Positions 8,410 to 16,721 of a DNA stretch of 58,535 nucleotides are shown in pieces. The DNA is taken from assembly GCA_039029535.1 (NCBI GenBank), contig JBCCFW010000026.1, positions 1-58,535 on the forward strand, written 5' to 3'. Below the pieces are notes generated by a model. That model made no database searches. It saw nothing but the letters and a program-made list of their open reading frames with translations, and was not told the DNA's origin. The stretch's first letter is position 1, and the number at the start of each line of letters is the position of its first letter. Made by a program: the position numbers and the translations under genes. The DNA is from JBCCFW01 sp039029535. GTDB taxonomy: Bacteria; Acidobacteriota; JBCCFW01.

Positions 8410-9417
8410 TCAAGGACTGCGGATCTCGAGGACGATGAGGCTCCCGATGTAGACGAAGTGCGTCGTCAGGAGCAGCACGCCGACGAGACGGGAGAGCCGA
8501 CGCTGCCAGGTCGCCATCACCGCCACGAAGATCGAGATGCCGAGCATGACGAGGAGATCGGCCTCCATCCGGTCGGGACCCAGCGGCCAGGTGAACAGGG
8601 TCGCCGGCAGGCCCACCACCAGGGCGATGTTGAAGATGTTGGAGCCGATGAGGTTGCCGAAGGCGAGGTCTTGCCCGCCCTTGCGCGCGGCCGCCACCGT
8701 CGTGGCGAGCTCCGGTAGCGAGGTCCCCAGGGCGATGACGGTGAGACCGAGCAGCTCCTCACCGACGCCGAGCCCACTCGCCAAGGTCACCGCCGACCGC
8801 ACCAGGGTCTCGGCGGAGATCACCAGGATGACGAGACCGAGCACCAGCAGGCCGATGGCCTTGGACTGGCTCATGCCGCGGAGCTCGTCGACGTCGAGCG
8901 CCGCCGCCTCCCCCTCCGTCTTGGGCTGACGCCAGCTCCAGGCGAGCAGCCCACAGAAAACCCCGAAGCCGGCGAGCAGCAGGATCCCGGGGCCGCGCCC
9001 GAGCTCGTGGAACTCCACGCAGAAGGCGAGGAGCAGGCTCAGGAGGAGGAGGAGCGGGATCTCCCGGCGGACCGTCTCGCGCTCGACGGGGATGGGCTGC
9101 ATGACCGCCGCCACCCCGAGGATGAGGCCGAGGTTCCAGACGTTGGAGCCGATGACGTTGCCCAGGGCGAGCTGAGCGGGGCCGACCGTGTCCGCCGACG
9201 CTCGACCGATGGCGAAGAGCGCCGTGGCCAGCTCGGGCGCGGAGGTCCCGAAGGCGACGCAGGAGAGCCCGATGACGAACGGGCGGACCCCCAGGGCGAG
9301 CGCCAGCGCCGAGGCCCCGTCGACGAGCTTGTCCGCACCCCAGCCCAGCATCGCCAGGCTGGCGAGCAACGCGACGATGAGGATGGGGATCGGGGTACCC
9401 GGTCCGAGCAGTTCCAT
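8410..9417 (-). CDS. Na+/Ca2+ exchanger family antiporter (YrbG-like)
   Basis: A 335-residue inner-membrane antiporter with about ten membrane segments. Both alpha repeats of the CaCA superfamily are present: VAFGTSAPELATALFAIG with GNVIGSNVWNLGLI in the first half, and IALGTSLPELATTVAA with GNLIGSNIFNIALV in the second. The two Glu residues of GTSxPEL are the ion-binding carboxylates. The central loop (about residues 165-185) is hydrophilic. It should exchange calcium for sodium or protons. ATG 9417 follows a possible -10 element (TAGAAT on the minus strand) by a short leader. The deacetylase-family gene follows on the same strand. Confidence 0.92.
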   Translation of the reverse strand: MELLGPGTPIPILIVALLASLAMLGWGADKLVDGASALALALGVRPFVIGLSCVAFGTSAPELATALFAIGRASADTVGPAQLALGNVIGSNVWNLGLILGVAAVMQPIPVERETVRREIPLLLLLSLLLAFCVEFHELGRGPGILLLAGFGVFCGLLAWSWRQPKTEGEAAALDVDELRGMSQSKAIGLLVLGLVILVISAETLVRSAVTLASGLGVGEELLGLTVIALGTSLPELATTVAAARKGGQDLAFGNLIGSNIFNIALVVGLPATLFTWPLGPDRMEADLLVMLGISIFVAVMATWQRRLSRLVGVLLLTTHFVYIGSLIVLEIRSP

Positions 9418-9440
9418 TGGGCCTCGAAGATCGAAGTCCG

Positions 9441-9456
9441 GGATTCTAGCGAATCC
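9441..9456 (-). promoter_or_regulatory. Inverted repeat over a -10 element of the exchanger promoter
   Basis: GGATTC-tagc-GAATCC is a perfect 6-bp inverted repeat. Its left half contains, on the minus strand, TAGAAT (9448-9443), a good -10 hexamer 25 bases before the exchanger ATG. No convincing -35 is seen. The arrangement fits an operator overlapping the promoter in the divergent gap between the exchanger and the Hsp70-like gene. Confidence 0.35.
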
Positions 9457-9559
9457 TCGTCGTCCTCTTGCGCTCTCTCATCACTGCGGCATGCTGCCCG
9501 CTTCGCCTGGAGCCCGGGAAGCGTCTCCCGTGCGGCTCCGCGCGCCCTCCGGAGGCCTC

Positions 9560-10828
9560 ATGCGCTGCGTCGGACTGGACTTCGGGACGACCAACACTGC
9601 CGCCGCCCTCGCGGAACCCGGTTCGGAGCCACGGCTGGTGCGCTTCCCCACCGCGGAGGGCCCCTCGGCCGAGACCTTCCGCTCCCTCCTCCACGTCTAC
9701 CGGGACGACGACTCGGTGGTCCACGTGCCCGCCGGTCCCGAGGCCCTCTCCACCTACCTGGCCGCCGACCCGGCCGGGCGACTCATCCAGTCACTCAAGA
9801 GCTTCCTCGCCAACGCCAGCTTCGAGACCACCGTCGTCGAGGGGCGGCCCTACTCCCTCGAAGACCTCATCGCCGCCATCCTCCGGGGGGTCCGCTCGGC
9901 CCTCCCGAAGGACTGGCTCGACGACACCCGGCTCGTCGTCGGTCGGCCGGTCACCTTCGTCGACGCCCACGACCAGGACGACGACGAGCGCGCCGCGCGT
10001 CGGCTCCGTCGCGCCTTCGAGCTGGCCGGCTTCGGCGAGCTCGAGCTGCTCCACGAGCCGGTCGCCGCCGCCTGGGAGTACCAGCAGCGGCTGACCGCCC
10101 CCGAGATCACCCTCATCGCCGACTTCGGCGGCGGCACCACCGACCTCTGCCTGATGGAGCTCGAGCCCGGCGCGTCCGGTGGTCGGGTGGAGGTGCTGGG
10201 CACGGCGGGCCTGCCCATCGCCGGTGACGTCATCGACGGTCGGATGGTCCACGAGCTGGTCGCTCCCGCCCTCGGCGAGGGGACCACCTTCCGATCGGAG
10301 CTCGGCAAGGAGCTGCCGGTCCCCCGCTGGATCTACGGGCACCTGGAACGCTGGCACCTCGTGCCCTTCCTCGGCTCGCCGGAGAACCTCCGTCTCCTCT
10401 CCGAGATCGAGCGGGGCTCCGACGACCAGGAGAAGATCCACGCCCTGCGTCAGCTCGTCGTGGAGAACCTCGGCTTCGACGTCCACGGCGCCGTGCAGGC
10501 CTGCAAGCTGGCCCTGTCTCAGGAGCGCCACGCCGAGTTCCGCTGCGAGCTGCCCGGGCTCGAGATCCGACGTCACGTCGACCGCGAGGAGCTCGAGGAG
10601 TGGATCACGGAAGAGCTCGCCGCCTTCGCCGGCGCCACCGACGAGTTCCTCGTCGCCCAGGGACTGACCCACGAGCAGGTGGGCTCGGTGTTCCTCACCG
10701 GTGGCTCGTCGTTGATCCCCGCCGTGCGTCGTCTCTATCTCGACCGCTTCGGCGACGATCGCGTGCGCAGCGGTCACGAGCTGACCTCCGTGGCCAGCGG
10801 GCTCGCGCGTCGCGGGCTCGCCGCCTGA
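9560..10828 (+). CDS. Hsp70-like chaperone ATPase (YegD-like)
   Basis: A 422-residue actin-fold ATPase that lacks the C-terminal substrate-binding domain of DnaK. Phosphate 1 loop is GLDFGTTNTAAALA at residues 5-18, phosphate 2 is IADFGGGTTDLCL near 185-197, and the adenosine motif is VFLTGGSSLIPAVRRLY near 380. Length and layout resemble E. coli YegD. The protein LELLHEPVAAAWEY segment between phosphate 1 and 2 is also typical. ATG 9560 has GGAGG four bases upstream; the reading frame is open further upstream but without a ribosome site. Partner and role are unknown. Confidence 0.85.
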   Translation: MRCVGLDFGTTNTAAALAEPGSEPRLVRFPTAEGPSAETFRSLLHVYRDDDSVVHVPAGPEALSTYLAADPAGRLIQSLKSFLANASFETTVVEGRPYSLEDLIAAILRGVRSALPKDWLDDTRLVVGRPVTFVDAHDQDDDERAARRLRRAFELAGFGELELLHEPVAAAWEYQQRLTAPEITLIADFGGGTTDLCLMELEPGASGGRVEVLGTAGLPIAGDVIDGRMVHELVAPALGEGTTFRSELGKELPVPRWIYGHLERWHLVPFLGSPENLRLLSEIERGSDDQEKIHALRQLVVENLGFDVHGAVQACKLALSQERHAEFRCELPGLEIRRHVDREELEEWITEELAAFAGATDEFLVAQGLTHEQVGSVFLTGGSSLIPAVRRLYLDRFGDDRVRSGHELTSVASGLARRGLAA

Positions 10829-10865
10829 GAGCGGTCCCAAGCCACCCGGGCGAGTACGCTCTGCC

Positions 10866-13112
10866 ATGAGCTTCCCTCCTCTCGGTCGCCGGCTCCCCGT
10901 CATCGTGGCCGCCCTCCTTCTCCTTCCCGAGACCTCCATGAGCGAGCACGTCCGGCCCGTTCTCCCCAGTCCTACCGAACTGAAGAAGCTGCCTGCCGAC
11001 GGTGGACCGAAGTGGAATCGGCTCGTCTTCGAGAGCAGCCCTTACCTTCGTCAGCACGCGGGCAATCCCGTCGACTGGCACCCTTGGGGTGACGCGGCCT
11101 TCGAGAAGGCGCGCAAGGAGAACAAGCCGGTCTTTCTCTCCATCGGCTACAGCACCTGTCACTGGTGTCACGTCATGGAGCACGAGTCCTTCGAGAACGA
11201 GCAGGTCGCCGAGCTGATGAACCGCTGGTTCGTTTCGGTCAAGGTCGACCGCGAGGAACGACCCGACCTCGACCAGGTCTACATGACCGTCACGCAGGCG
11301 ATGACCGGTCGCGGTGGTTGGCCGATGACGGTCGTCCTCACGCCCGACCGCAAGCCCTTCTTCTCCGGCACCTACTTCCCCATGATCGGTCGTCCGGGTC
11401 GGCCGGGCATGCTCGAGCTCCTCCACGCGCTCCATGAGGCGTGGACCGAGCGTCACGAGGAAGTCGTTTCCGCCGCCGCCGACATCACCGAGCGCCTGGC
11501 TGACTGGATGTCATCGGAGGAAGGAAAGCCCCTCGGCGCTGCCGTGCTCGCCGAGGCGAAGCAGGAGCTCATCTCCCGCTACGACAAGAAACACGGCGGC
11601 TTCGGCAACGCTCCGAAGTTTCCCACGCCCCACGTGCTGAGCTTCCTCCTTCGGCAGCACCACCGAACGCGCGACATCGAGACCCTGAGGATGGTCGAAG
11701 TCACCCTGCGCGAGATGCGCGACGGTGGTCTCTTCGATCAGCTCGGGCTGGGCTTCCACCGCTACTCCACCGATCGTGAGTGGCTCCTCCCGCACTTCGA
11801 GAAGATGCTCTACGACCAGGCGCTGCTGCTGGTCGCTTACGCCGAGGCGGAGAAGATCACCGGGCGCGGCGAGCACGGCCCTGTCGCCGCCGAGATCGTC
11901 GAGTACGTCCTCCGGGACATGACCTCGCCCGAGGGCGCCTTCTACTCGGCCGAGGATGCCGACAGCGAAGGCGAAGAGGGCAAGTTCTACGTCTGGACCG
12001 TCGCGGAGCTGAAGTCGGTCCTGGGAGAGAAGGACGGAGCCCTCCTCGCCGACTGTCTCGACATCACCCTCGACGGCAACTTCCGCGACGAGGCCACCGG
12101 CCGACGCAACGGCAGCTCCGTGCCCCGACGCCGGGTCGACCTCGTCGATCTGGCCAAGCGTCACGGGACGACGCCCGAGAAGCTCGACGCCAAGCTCGCT
12201 TCCTTGCGCGCGAAGCTCTTCGACCATCGCGAGACCCGCGTCCATCCCTACAAGGACGACAAGGTCCTCACCGACTGGAACGGCCTGATGATCGCGGCGC
12301 TCGCGCGTGCCGGTCGGCTGATGGAAAAGCCCGAGTGGATCGCTGCGGCCGCGCGGGCCGCCGACTTCGTGCTGAAGGAGCTGCGCGACGACCGCGGTCG
12401 CCTGCTCAAGCGCTACCGGGCTGGAGAGGCCGGACTACCCGCCGTCCTCGACGACCACGCCTTCCTCGGCTGGGGTCTCATCGAGCTGCATCAGTCCACG
12501 CTCGATCCTCGCTGGTTGAAGGAAGCGCTGACCGTCACCGACCAGGCGGTCACCCACTTCTGGGACGAGAAGGACGGCGGCTTCTTTCTCGGCGCCGACG
12601 ACGGCGAGCCGCTCCTCGTCCGCGGCAAGGAGATCTACGACGGCGCCCAGCCGTCCGGAAACTCGGTGCTGGCCTGGAACCTGCTCCGCCTCGCTCGGCT
12701 GACCGGTCGGCACGAGCTGGAGGATCGTGGGGTCGCCGTGCTCACCGCCTTTGCCGGCAACATCCGCCGCAGCCCGTCGGCGCATTGCTTCGCCATGTGG
12801 GCGCTCGACTTCCTCGTGGGACCGAGCCACGAGATCGTCATCGCCGGCCAGCCCGACGCCGAGGACGTGGTGGCGATGCTCGACCGAGCCCGGGAGAGCT
12901 ATCGCCCCAACGACCTGATCCTCCTCCGACCGAGCACGGGGAAGGAGGGTGAAGCCGACCCGGACATCGTCTCGCTGGCGGCGTTCACCAAGCACCAGGT
13001 CGCCACGGACGGTCGGGCCACGGCCTACGTCTGCATCCAGCAGGCCTGCCGTGAGCCGACCACCGATCCCGACCGGATGCTCGAGCTGCTCGAGGCGACC
13101 ACGAAGAAGTGA
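10866..13112 (+). CDS. DUF255 thioredoxin-like / six-hairpin protein (YyaL/SPATA20 family)
   Basis: A 748-residue protein with the full family layout: an N-terminal thioredoxin-like DUF255 domain with GYSTCHWCHVMEHESFENE (Cys98-x-x-Cys101), then KVDREERPDLDQVYM and GGWPMTVVLTPDRKPFF, followed by an alpha/alpha barrel resembling N-acylglucosamine epimerases. Conserved blocks KHGGFGNAPKFPTPHVL and DGGLFDQLGLGFHRYSTD are present. The first 25 residues (LPVIVAALLLLPETSMS) could be a signal peptide, unusual for this mostly cytosolic family, so export is possible. Biochemical function of the family is not established. The stop is one base from the convergent stop of the HTH gene. Confidence 0.92.
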   Translation: MSFPPLGRRLPVIVAALLLLPETSMSEHVRPVLPSPTELKKLPADGGPKWNRLVFESSPYLRQHAGNPVDWHPWGDAAFEKARKENKPVFLSIGYSTCHWCHVMEHESFENEQVAELMNRWFVSVKVDREERPDLDQVYMTVTQAMTGRGGWPMTVVLTPDRKPFFSGTYFPMIGRPGRPGMLELLHALHEAWTERHEEVVSAAADITERLADWMSSEEGKPLGAAVLAEAKQELISRYDKKHGGFGNAPKFPTPHVLSFLLRQHHRTRDIETLRMVEVTLREMRDGGLFDQLGLGFHRYSTDREWLLPHFEKMLYDQALLLVAYAEAEKITGRGEHGPVAAEIVEYVLRDMTSPEGAFYSAEDADSEGEEGKFYVWTVAELKSVLGEKDGALLADCLDITLDGNFRDEATGRRNGSSVPRRRVDLVDLAKRHGTTPEKLDAKLASLRAKLFDHRETRVHPYKDDKVLTDWNGLMIAALARAGRLMEKPEWIAAAARAADFVLKELRDDRGRLLKRYRAGEAGLPAVLDDHAFLGWGLIELHQSTLDPRWLKEALTVTDQAVTHFWDEKDGGFFLGADDGEPLLVRGKEIYDGAQPSGNSVLAWNLLRLARLTGRHELEDRGVAVLTAFAGNIRRSPSAHCFAMWALDFLVGPSHEIVIAGQPDAEDVVAMLDRARESYRPNDLILLRPSTGKEGEADPDIVSLAAFTKHQVATDGRATAYVCIQQACREPTTDPDRMLELLEATTKK

Positions 13113-13113
13113 G

Positions 13114-14937
13114 TCAGCGCGGCGGCAGTCGCCAGGCCAGGGAGAACTGAAGACCGAGCAGCGGTCGCTCGACTCGCATGCGAAGCATCGAGCGCGACGG
13201 TGAGCGCTCGAGCTTGACCCGCCCCTTGGGTAGCTCGACCTTGGCCGCGTGGTCGCCATGACCGAAGACGTGGAGCAACGACCAGGCGTGCGTCTCCAGC
13301 TCGACGGGCCAGTAGCCGGTCGGGAAACGCACGCAGATGGAGAGCCGACGCGTCGGGTGGGTCGGCGCGAGGGCGGTGCCCTCGAAGTAGGGCGGATCCT
13401 CCTCGGTGAGCGACGACGCTCGCTCCTCGGTGAGGGCATAGAGCGGCGCCCGCTCGAAACGTCGCGTGTAACTCAGGCCCTGCGAGGCGGCGCGAGCCGG
13501 GAACGTGAAGCGGTGCACGATGCGACCGAGCTTTCGCTCGACCACCCGCGCCCGTGCCTCCACGTCGGTCTCGATCTCCGCCAGCACGTGGGACTGGCCC
13601 TGCAGGACCATCCGCCAAATCCCCGACCGCACGCTGAGCTCACGCTCGTCGCCGAGCAGGCTTCGCAGCCCCTTGGTGACGATGGTGATCTCGCAGCGAC
13701 CCTCCTCGTCGATGTCGACGGTCTTGGCCACCTCGTCGGCGGCGGCACCGGTGAGCCGGTGGTCGTGCTCCCAGAGCTCGTCGAGGTCGAGCTGACCACC
13801 GCTGGCGACCTGCGGGAGCAGCTCCTGGGGCGTGAGCTCGGGCAAGGCCTCGAGCAAGCCGGTCAACACCGAGAGCCGGGCGTCACCGCCCTTCTCGATC
13901 GCGTTCACGGTGTTGGGTGAAACCCCCATCCTCTGAGCCAACTGGCGCTGGGACAGCCCGGCGTCCTCCCTCGCCTCGGTGACGACCTGCGCCAGGCTTC
14001 TCTTCCGGCGCGCACCGACCAGGCGACCGGGTCTCTCCTCGTCCTCGGTGTCCGGCGCCTCGGGTGCCCGCCAGGCCACGCCCTGAACGGCCCCCACGGT
14101 CGGCCGCGACAGCCCGAGAACCAGCTTCTCCTCCGCACGCTCCCAGCGCAGCGCGACCCCTCGCGGGTGCAGGTGTCGGGCACAGTCGGCGTTGGCCGCG
14201 TCGCCGTCGGCGAGACAGGACCAGGCGACGCAGCGTGGCTCCGTCGGTCGCTCGGGCAAGAGCACCTCGAGGTCGAGCTTCTCCACCGGGAAGAGGATCT
14301 CCACGGCGACCCGACGCAGGGCGTCACCCTCGAGAGCGCTCGCGAGCTGCTCGTCCGCCTCGACCCGCGACCGACGCTCGTAGTCGATGCCGTCGGTGCT
14401 CCCGGGCGCCGGAACGTCGAACACGTGAGTCAGCGCCCCGTCCTCGACCACGAGCCGACCGGGCCGCTCCAGCGCCTCCGGCACGATCTCGGCCACCGCC
14501 TGCCGCGAGCCGACCAGGACGCAGCGGAGCAGGGCGACGAGGTGCTCCGCGTCGTCGATCGTCTTGCCCGGCCAGGGTCGCACCCCGGTGAGCCGGTGCA
14601 GCGACTCCCCGCTCCCGTCCGGGCGCAGGTCCACCCGGCGCAGGAGGTGACGGGCCTGGAAGCCGAGCAGCTCGCGGTAGGCGGCCCAGGCCGCCGGACG
14701 GGCGGTCGCCGGACGGCCCGCGTCGCCGAGAACGTCTCCCGCGGTGAGGAAGGGCAGCTTCTCGAGGAGGACCGCGAGGGTCGAGTGACGCGGCTCCCGA
14801 CCGGTCTCGATCGAGGCGACGGTCGCCAGGGGCAGGCCCGTGAGCTCGGCGAGATCACGCTGGCTCAGGTCCTTGCGGCTCCGGAGCTGCTTGAGGATGT
14901 CACCGAGACGGATCTCGGTCGGGGCTGAGGTCGGCAC
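13114..14937 (-). CDS. Tandem-duplicated HTH (XRE) regulator-like protein
   Basis: A protein of about 607 residues made of two similar modules. Module 1 has an XRE helix-turn-helix (LSQRDLAELTGLPLATVASIE, about residues 20-40) and a C-terminal region. Module 2 repeats this from about residue 315 (LSQRQLAQRMGVSPNTVNAIE). The C-terminal regions also correspond: VDLRPDGSGESLHRLTGVRP with VDIDEEGRCEITIVTKGLR, a later HVFDVPAPGSTDGIDYERRS with HRFTFPARAASQGLSYTRRF, and GLSRPTVGAVQGVAWR with RVERPLLGLQFSLAWR. The repeated part has no family I recognise. GTG 14937 is preferred because residues encoded upstream look non-coding; no clear ribosome site is seen. It ends tail to tail with the DUF255 gene. 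Confidence 0.75.
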   Translation of the reverse strand: MPTSAPTEIRLGDILKQLRSRKDLSQRDLAELTGLPLATVASIETGREPRHSTLAVLLEKLPFLTAGDVLGDAGRPATARPAAWAAYRELLGFQARHLLRRVDLRPDGSGESLHRLTGVRPWPGKTIDDAEHLVALLRCVLVGSRQAVAEIVPEALERPGRLVVEDGALTHVFDVPAPGSTDGIDYERRSRVEADEQLASALEGDALRRVAVEILFPVEKLDLEVLLPERPTEPRCVAWSCLADGDAANADCARHLHPRGVALRWERAEEKLVLGLSRPTVGAVQGVAWRAPEAPDTEDEERPGRLVGARRKRSLAQVVTEAREDAGLSQRQLAQRMGVSPNTVNAIEKGGDARLSVLTGLLEALPELTPQELLPQVASGGQLDLDELWEHDHRLTGAAADEVAKTVDIDEEGRCEITIVTKGLRSLLGDERELSVRSGIWRMVLQGQSHVLAEIETDVEARARVVERKLGRIVHRFTFPARAASQGLSYTRRFERAPLYALTEERASSLTEEDPPYFEGTALAPTHPTRRLSICVRFPTGYWPVELETHAWSLLHVFGHGDHAAKVELPKGRVKLERSPSRSMLRMRVERPLLGLQFSLAWRLPPR

Positions 14938-14982
14938 GGCCCGCCGATGATCTGACGGGAGGGCCCCCGGTGTCCAGCAGGG

Positions 14983-14999
14983 CGCTCCGGTTTCAGGAC
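14983..14999 (+). repeat. 17-bp direct repeat, copy 1, upstream of first paralogue
   Basis: CGCTCCGGTTTCAGGAC occurs here and again at 16620-16636. In both cases it lies 85 bases before the start codon of one of two paralogous secreted-protein genes. It may be a retained promoter or operator from the duplication. Confidence 0.6.
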
Positions 15000-15084
15000 A
15001 GGCGGCGTTGCAGCCCCGAGGGCTGCGCGTGTTCACTTCACCCGTTCAAGGGCTGCGCTTTCCCGCTCGTCCTGGGAGTCCGTG

Positions 15085-16527
15085 ATGCACCTTCGTTCAC
15101 GCCACGCCACGCAGTGGTCCCTCGTCTTCATCCTCGGTGCCGCCGCGCCGGTTCAGGCCCAGACCGTCTGGGCCGGCTTCACGGTCTGCGAGTGCAGTCC
15201 ACACGACGTGCCTCGAGAGCTCATGGCGTTCAAGGTCCCGATCACCGGAGCCGAAGCCACGCCCGACGTCAACTTCGTCCAGCCGGACGGGATGACGGTC
15301 GGCTCGGGCACGCGTGTCGGCTTCTCGTGGGTGGTGACGGGTGGGACGTTCACTCTCACGGAAGAAGAGGACGACCGCATCTTCGCGATGGTCACCGCCC
15401 CCGGGATGATGCTGCTCGACTGGGGCGAGCGAGGGTCCCCGAACGCCGGGACCATGGTCGAGCCCCAGCTACCGGGAGCGCTGGTCGGTCACCTGTCGGC
15501 CGTCCTGGAAGAAGGCCCGATGCACCCCCGCATCACCTGGTCACCGATTCGGGAGAGCTCGCCGGAGATGGGTGATGGTGCCTGCCCCGCGAACATCCCC
15601 CTGATCCCCGAGATGTTCATCGGCTACAACATCTACCGCCTGTCGCGCATCGCCCACCCTTCGCCGACGTTGCGGGACTTCGTGACCGACGGCGAGGTGC
15701 AGCACGCCGACGTCACCCTCCTCGACTTCAGCATCCCCGACGTCGACGGGATGGGTGGCAGCGACCTCGATCCCACCGACTCGCTGTTCCTCCGCAACCC
15801 TGACGGCCTGCGTGACACCGGCGACGAGGTCCTCGTCTTCGAGGACACCACGACCACCGACATGCGCAACTGGTGGTACCGCGTGCAGCCGGTCGCGCTC
15901 GGTGACCAGGCCTACTACGACACGGGCCTCTCGGCCCGTGCAGTCCCCGCCGACCGCCTCGACCTCGACGGCGACGGCGTGCCCGAGTCGGTGGACATCG
16001 GACGCGACGGCCATGTCGAGTTCATCGATCCCTCCGGTCGCGGCCTGGGCCTGACGACCGGCTCGGAGATCCTCAGCTCGCCGCTGCCTGCCGGCTGGCG
16101 TCCCATCCCCGGGCTGGTGGCCTGCGGCGCGGGTCAGGCTGCCGTCGAGGCGAGCTGCGACGACGGAATCGACGATGACGGCGATGGCCTGACCGACTGC
16201 AGCGATCCCGACTGCGAAGAAGAGCCCGAGTGCAGCGACCTCGACATCATCATCGTCGTCGGCGACGACGGCGGTCGCTCGGTGGTCGGCTGGGACGAGA
16301 CCAACGGAACGGGCCCCTTCGAGCTCCTCCTGGGCGACCTCGACGACCTGCTCCTCAACGCCAGTCACGAGTACTCGGCGTCGGCCTGCGGCATCGTGGG
16401 CACGAGCACGGTCGCCCCGGAGTCGAGCGGCAACGTCTTCTACCTGCTCAGCCACCAGGGCAGCGGCGACACCGGCACGGACTCGAGCGGGAACCCACGA
16501 CCGCCTTCGAGCACGAGCTGCCGCTGA
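15085..16527 (+). CDS. Secreted Cys-rich protein with Asp-rich calcium-binding-like motif, paralogue 1
   Basis: A 480-residue protein with a signal peptide (cleavage after VQAQ near residue 26) and a mature start WAGFTVCEC. A central region has FIGYNIYRLSRIAHPSPTLR and NWWYRVQPVALG, reminiscent of fibronectin-type segments. Near residue 355 is CDDGIDDDGDGLTDCSDPDC, an Asp-rich motif with paired cysteines, common in secreted proteins of myxobacteria and planctomycetes and probably calcium-binding. A GWDETNG block follows. ATG 15085 has GGGAG seven bases upstream (GTG 15082 is also possible). It is directly followed by a paralogue of almost the same length. Function unknown. Confidence 0.8.
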   Translation: MHLRSRHATQWSLVFILGAAAPVQAQTVWAGFTVCECSPHDVPRELMAFKVPITGAEATPDVNFVQPDGMTVGSGTRVGFSWVVTGGTFTLTEEEDDRIFAMVTAPGMMLLDWGERGSPNAGTMVEPQLPGALVGHLSAVLEEGPMHPRITWSPIRESSPEMGDGACPANIPLIPEMFIGYNIYRLSRIAHPSPTLRDFVTDGEVQHADVTLLDFSIPDVDGMGGSDLDPTDSLFLRNPDGLRDTGDEVLVFEDTTTTDMRNWWYRVQPVALGDQAYYDTGLSARAVPADRLDLDGDGVPESVDIGRDGHVEFIDPSGRGLGLTTGSEILSSPLPAGWRPIPGLVACGAGQAAVEASCDDGIDDDGDGLTDCSDPDCEEEPECSDLDIIIVVGDDGGRSVVGWDETNGTGPFELLLGDLDDLLLNASHEYSASACGIVGTSTVAPESSGNVFYLLSHQGSGDTGTDSSGNPRPPSSTSCR

Positions 16528-16619
16528 GAAGCGGCGTCACGGAGGGAGGTCCAGGGCGTCTGAGTCGACGACAGGGATGCGATGCAGGGCCGTCGGTCGG
16601 CCGGCCGGCGGCTCGCCGC

Positions 16620-16636
16620 CGCTCCGGTTTCAGGAC
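16620..16636 (+). repeat. 17-bp direct repeat, copy 2, upstream of second paralogue
   Basis: Second exact copy of CGCTCCGGTTTCAGGAC (first at 14983-14999). The flanks differ between copies, so the element is conserved more strongly than its surroundings. Confidence 0.6.
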
Positions 16637-16721
16637 GCCGGCCCTTGCCTCGGAGGGGGCTCCCGACCGTCATTCTCGATGACCGGCCGGATTCGATCGA
16701 CCCGGCCGGGGAGCCCTCCCC

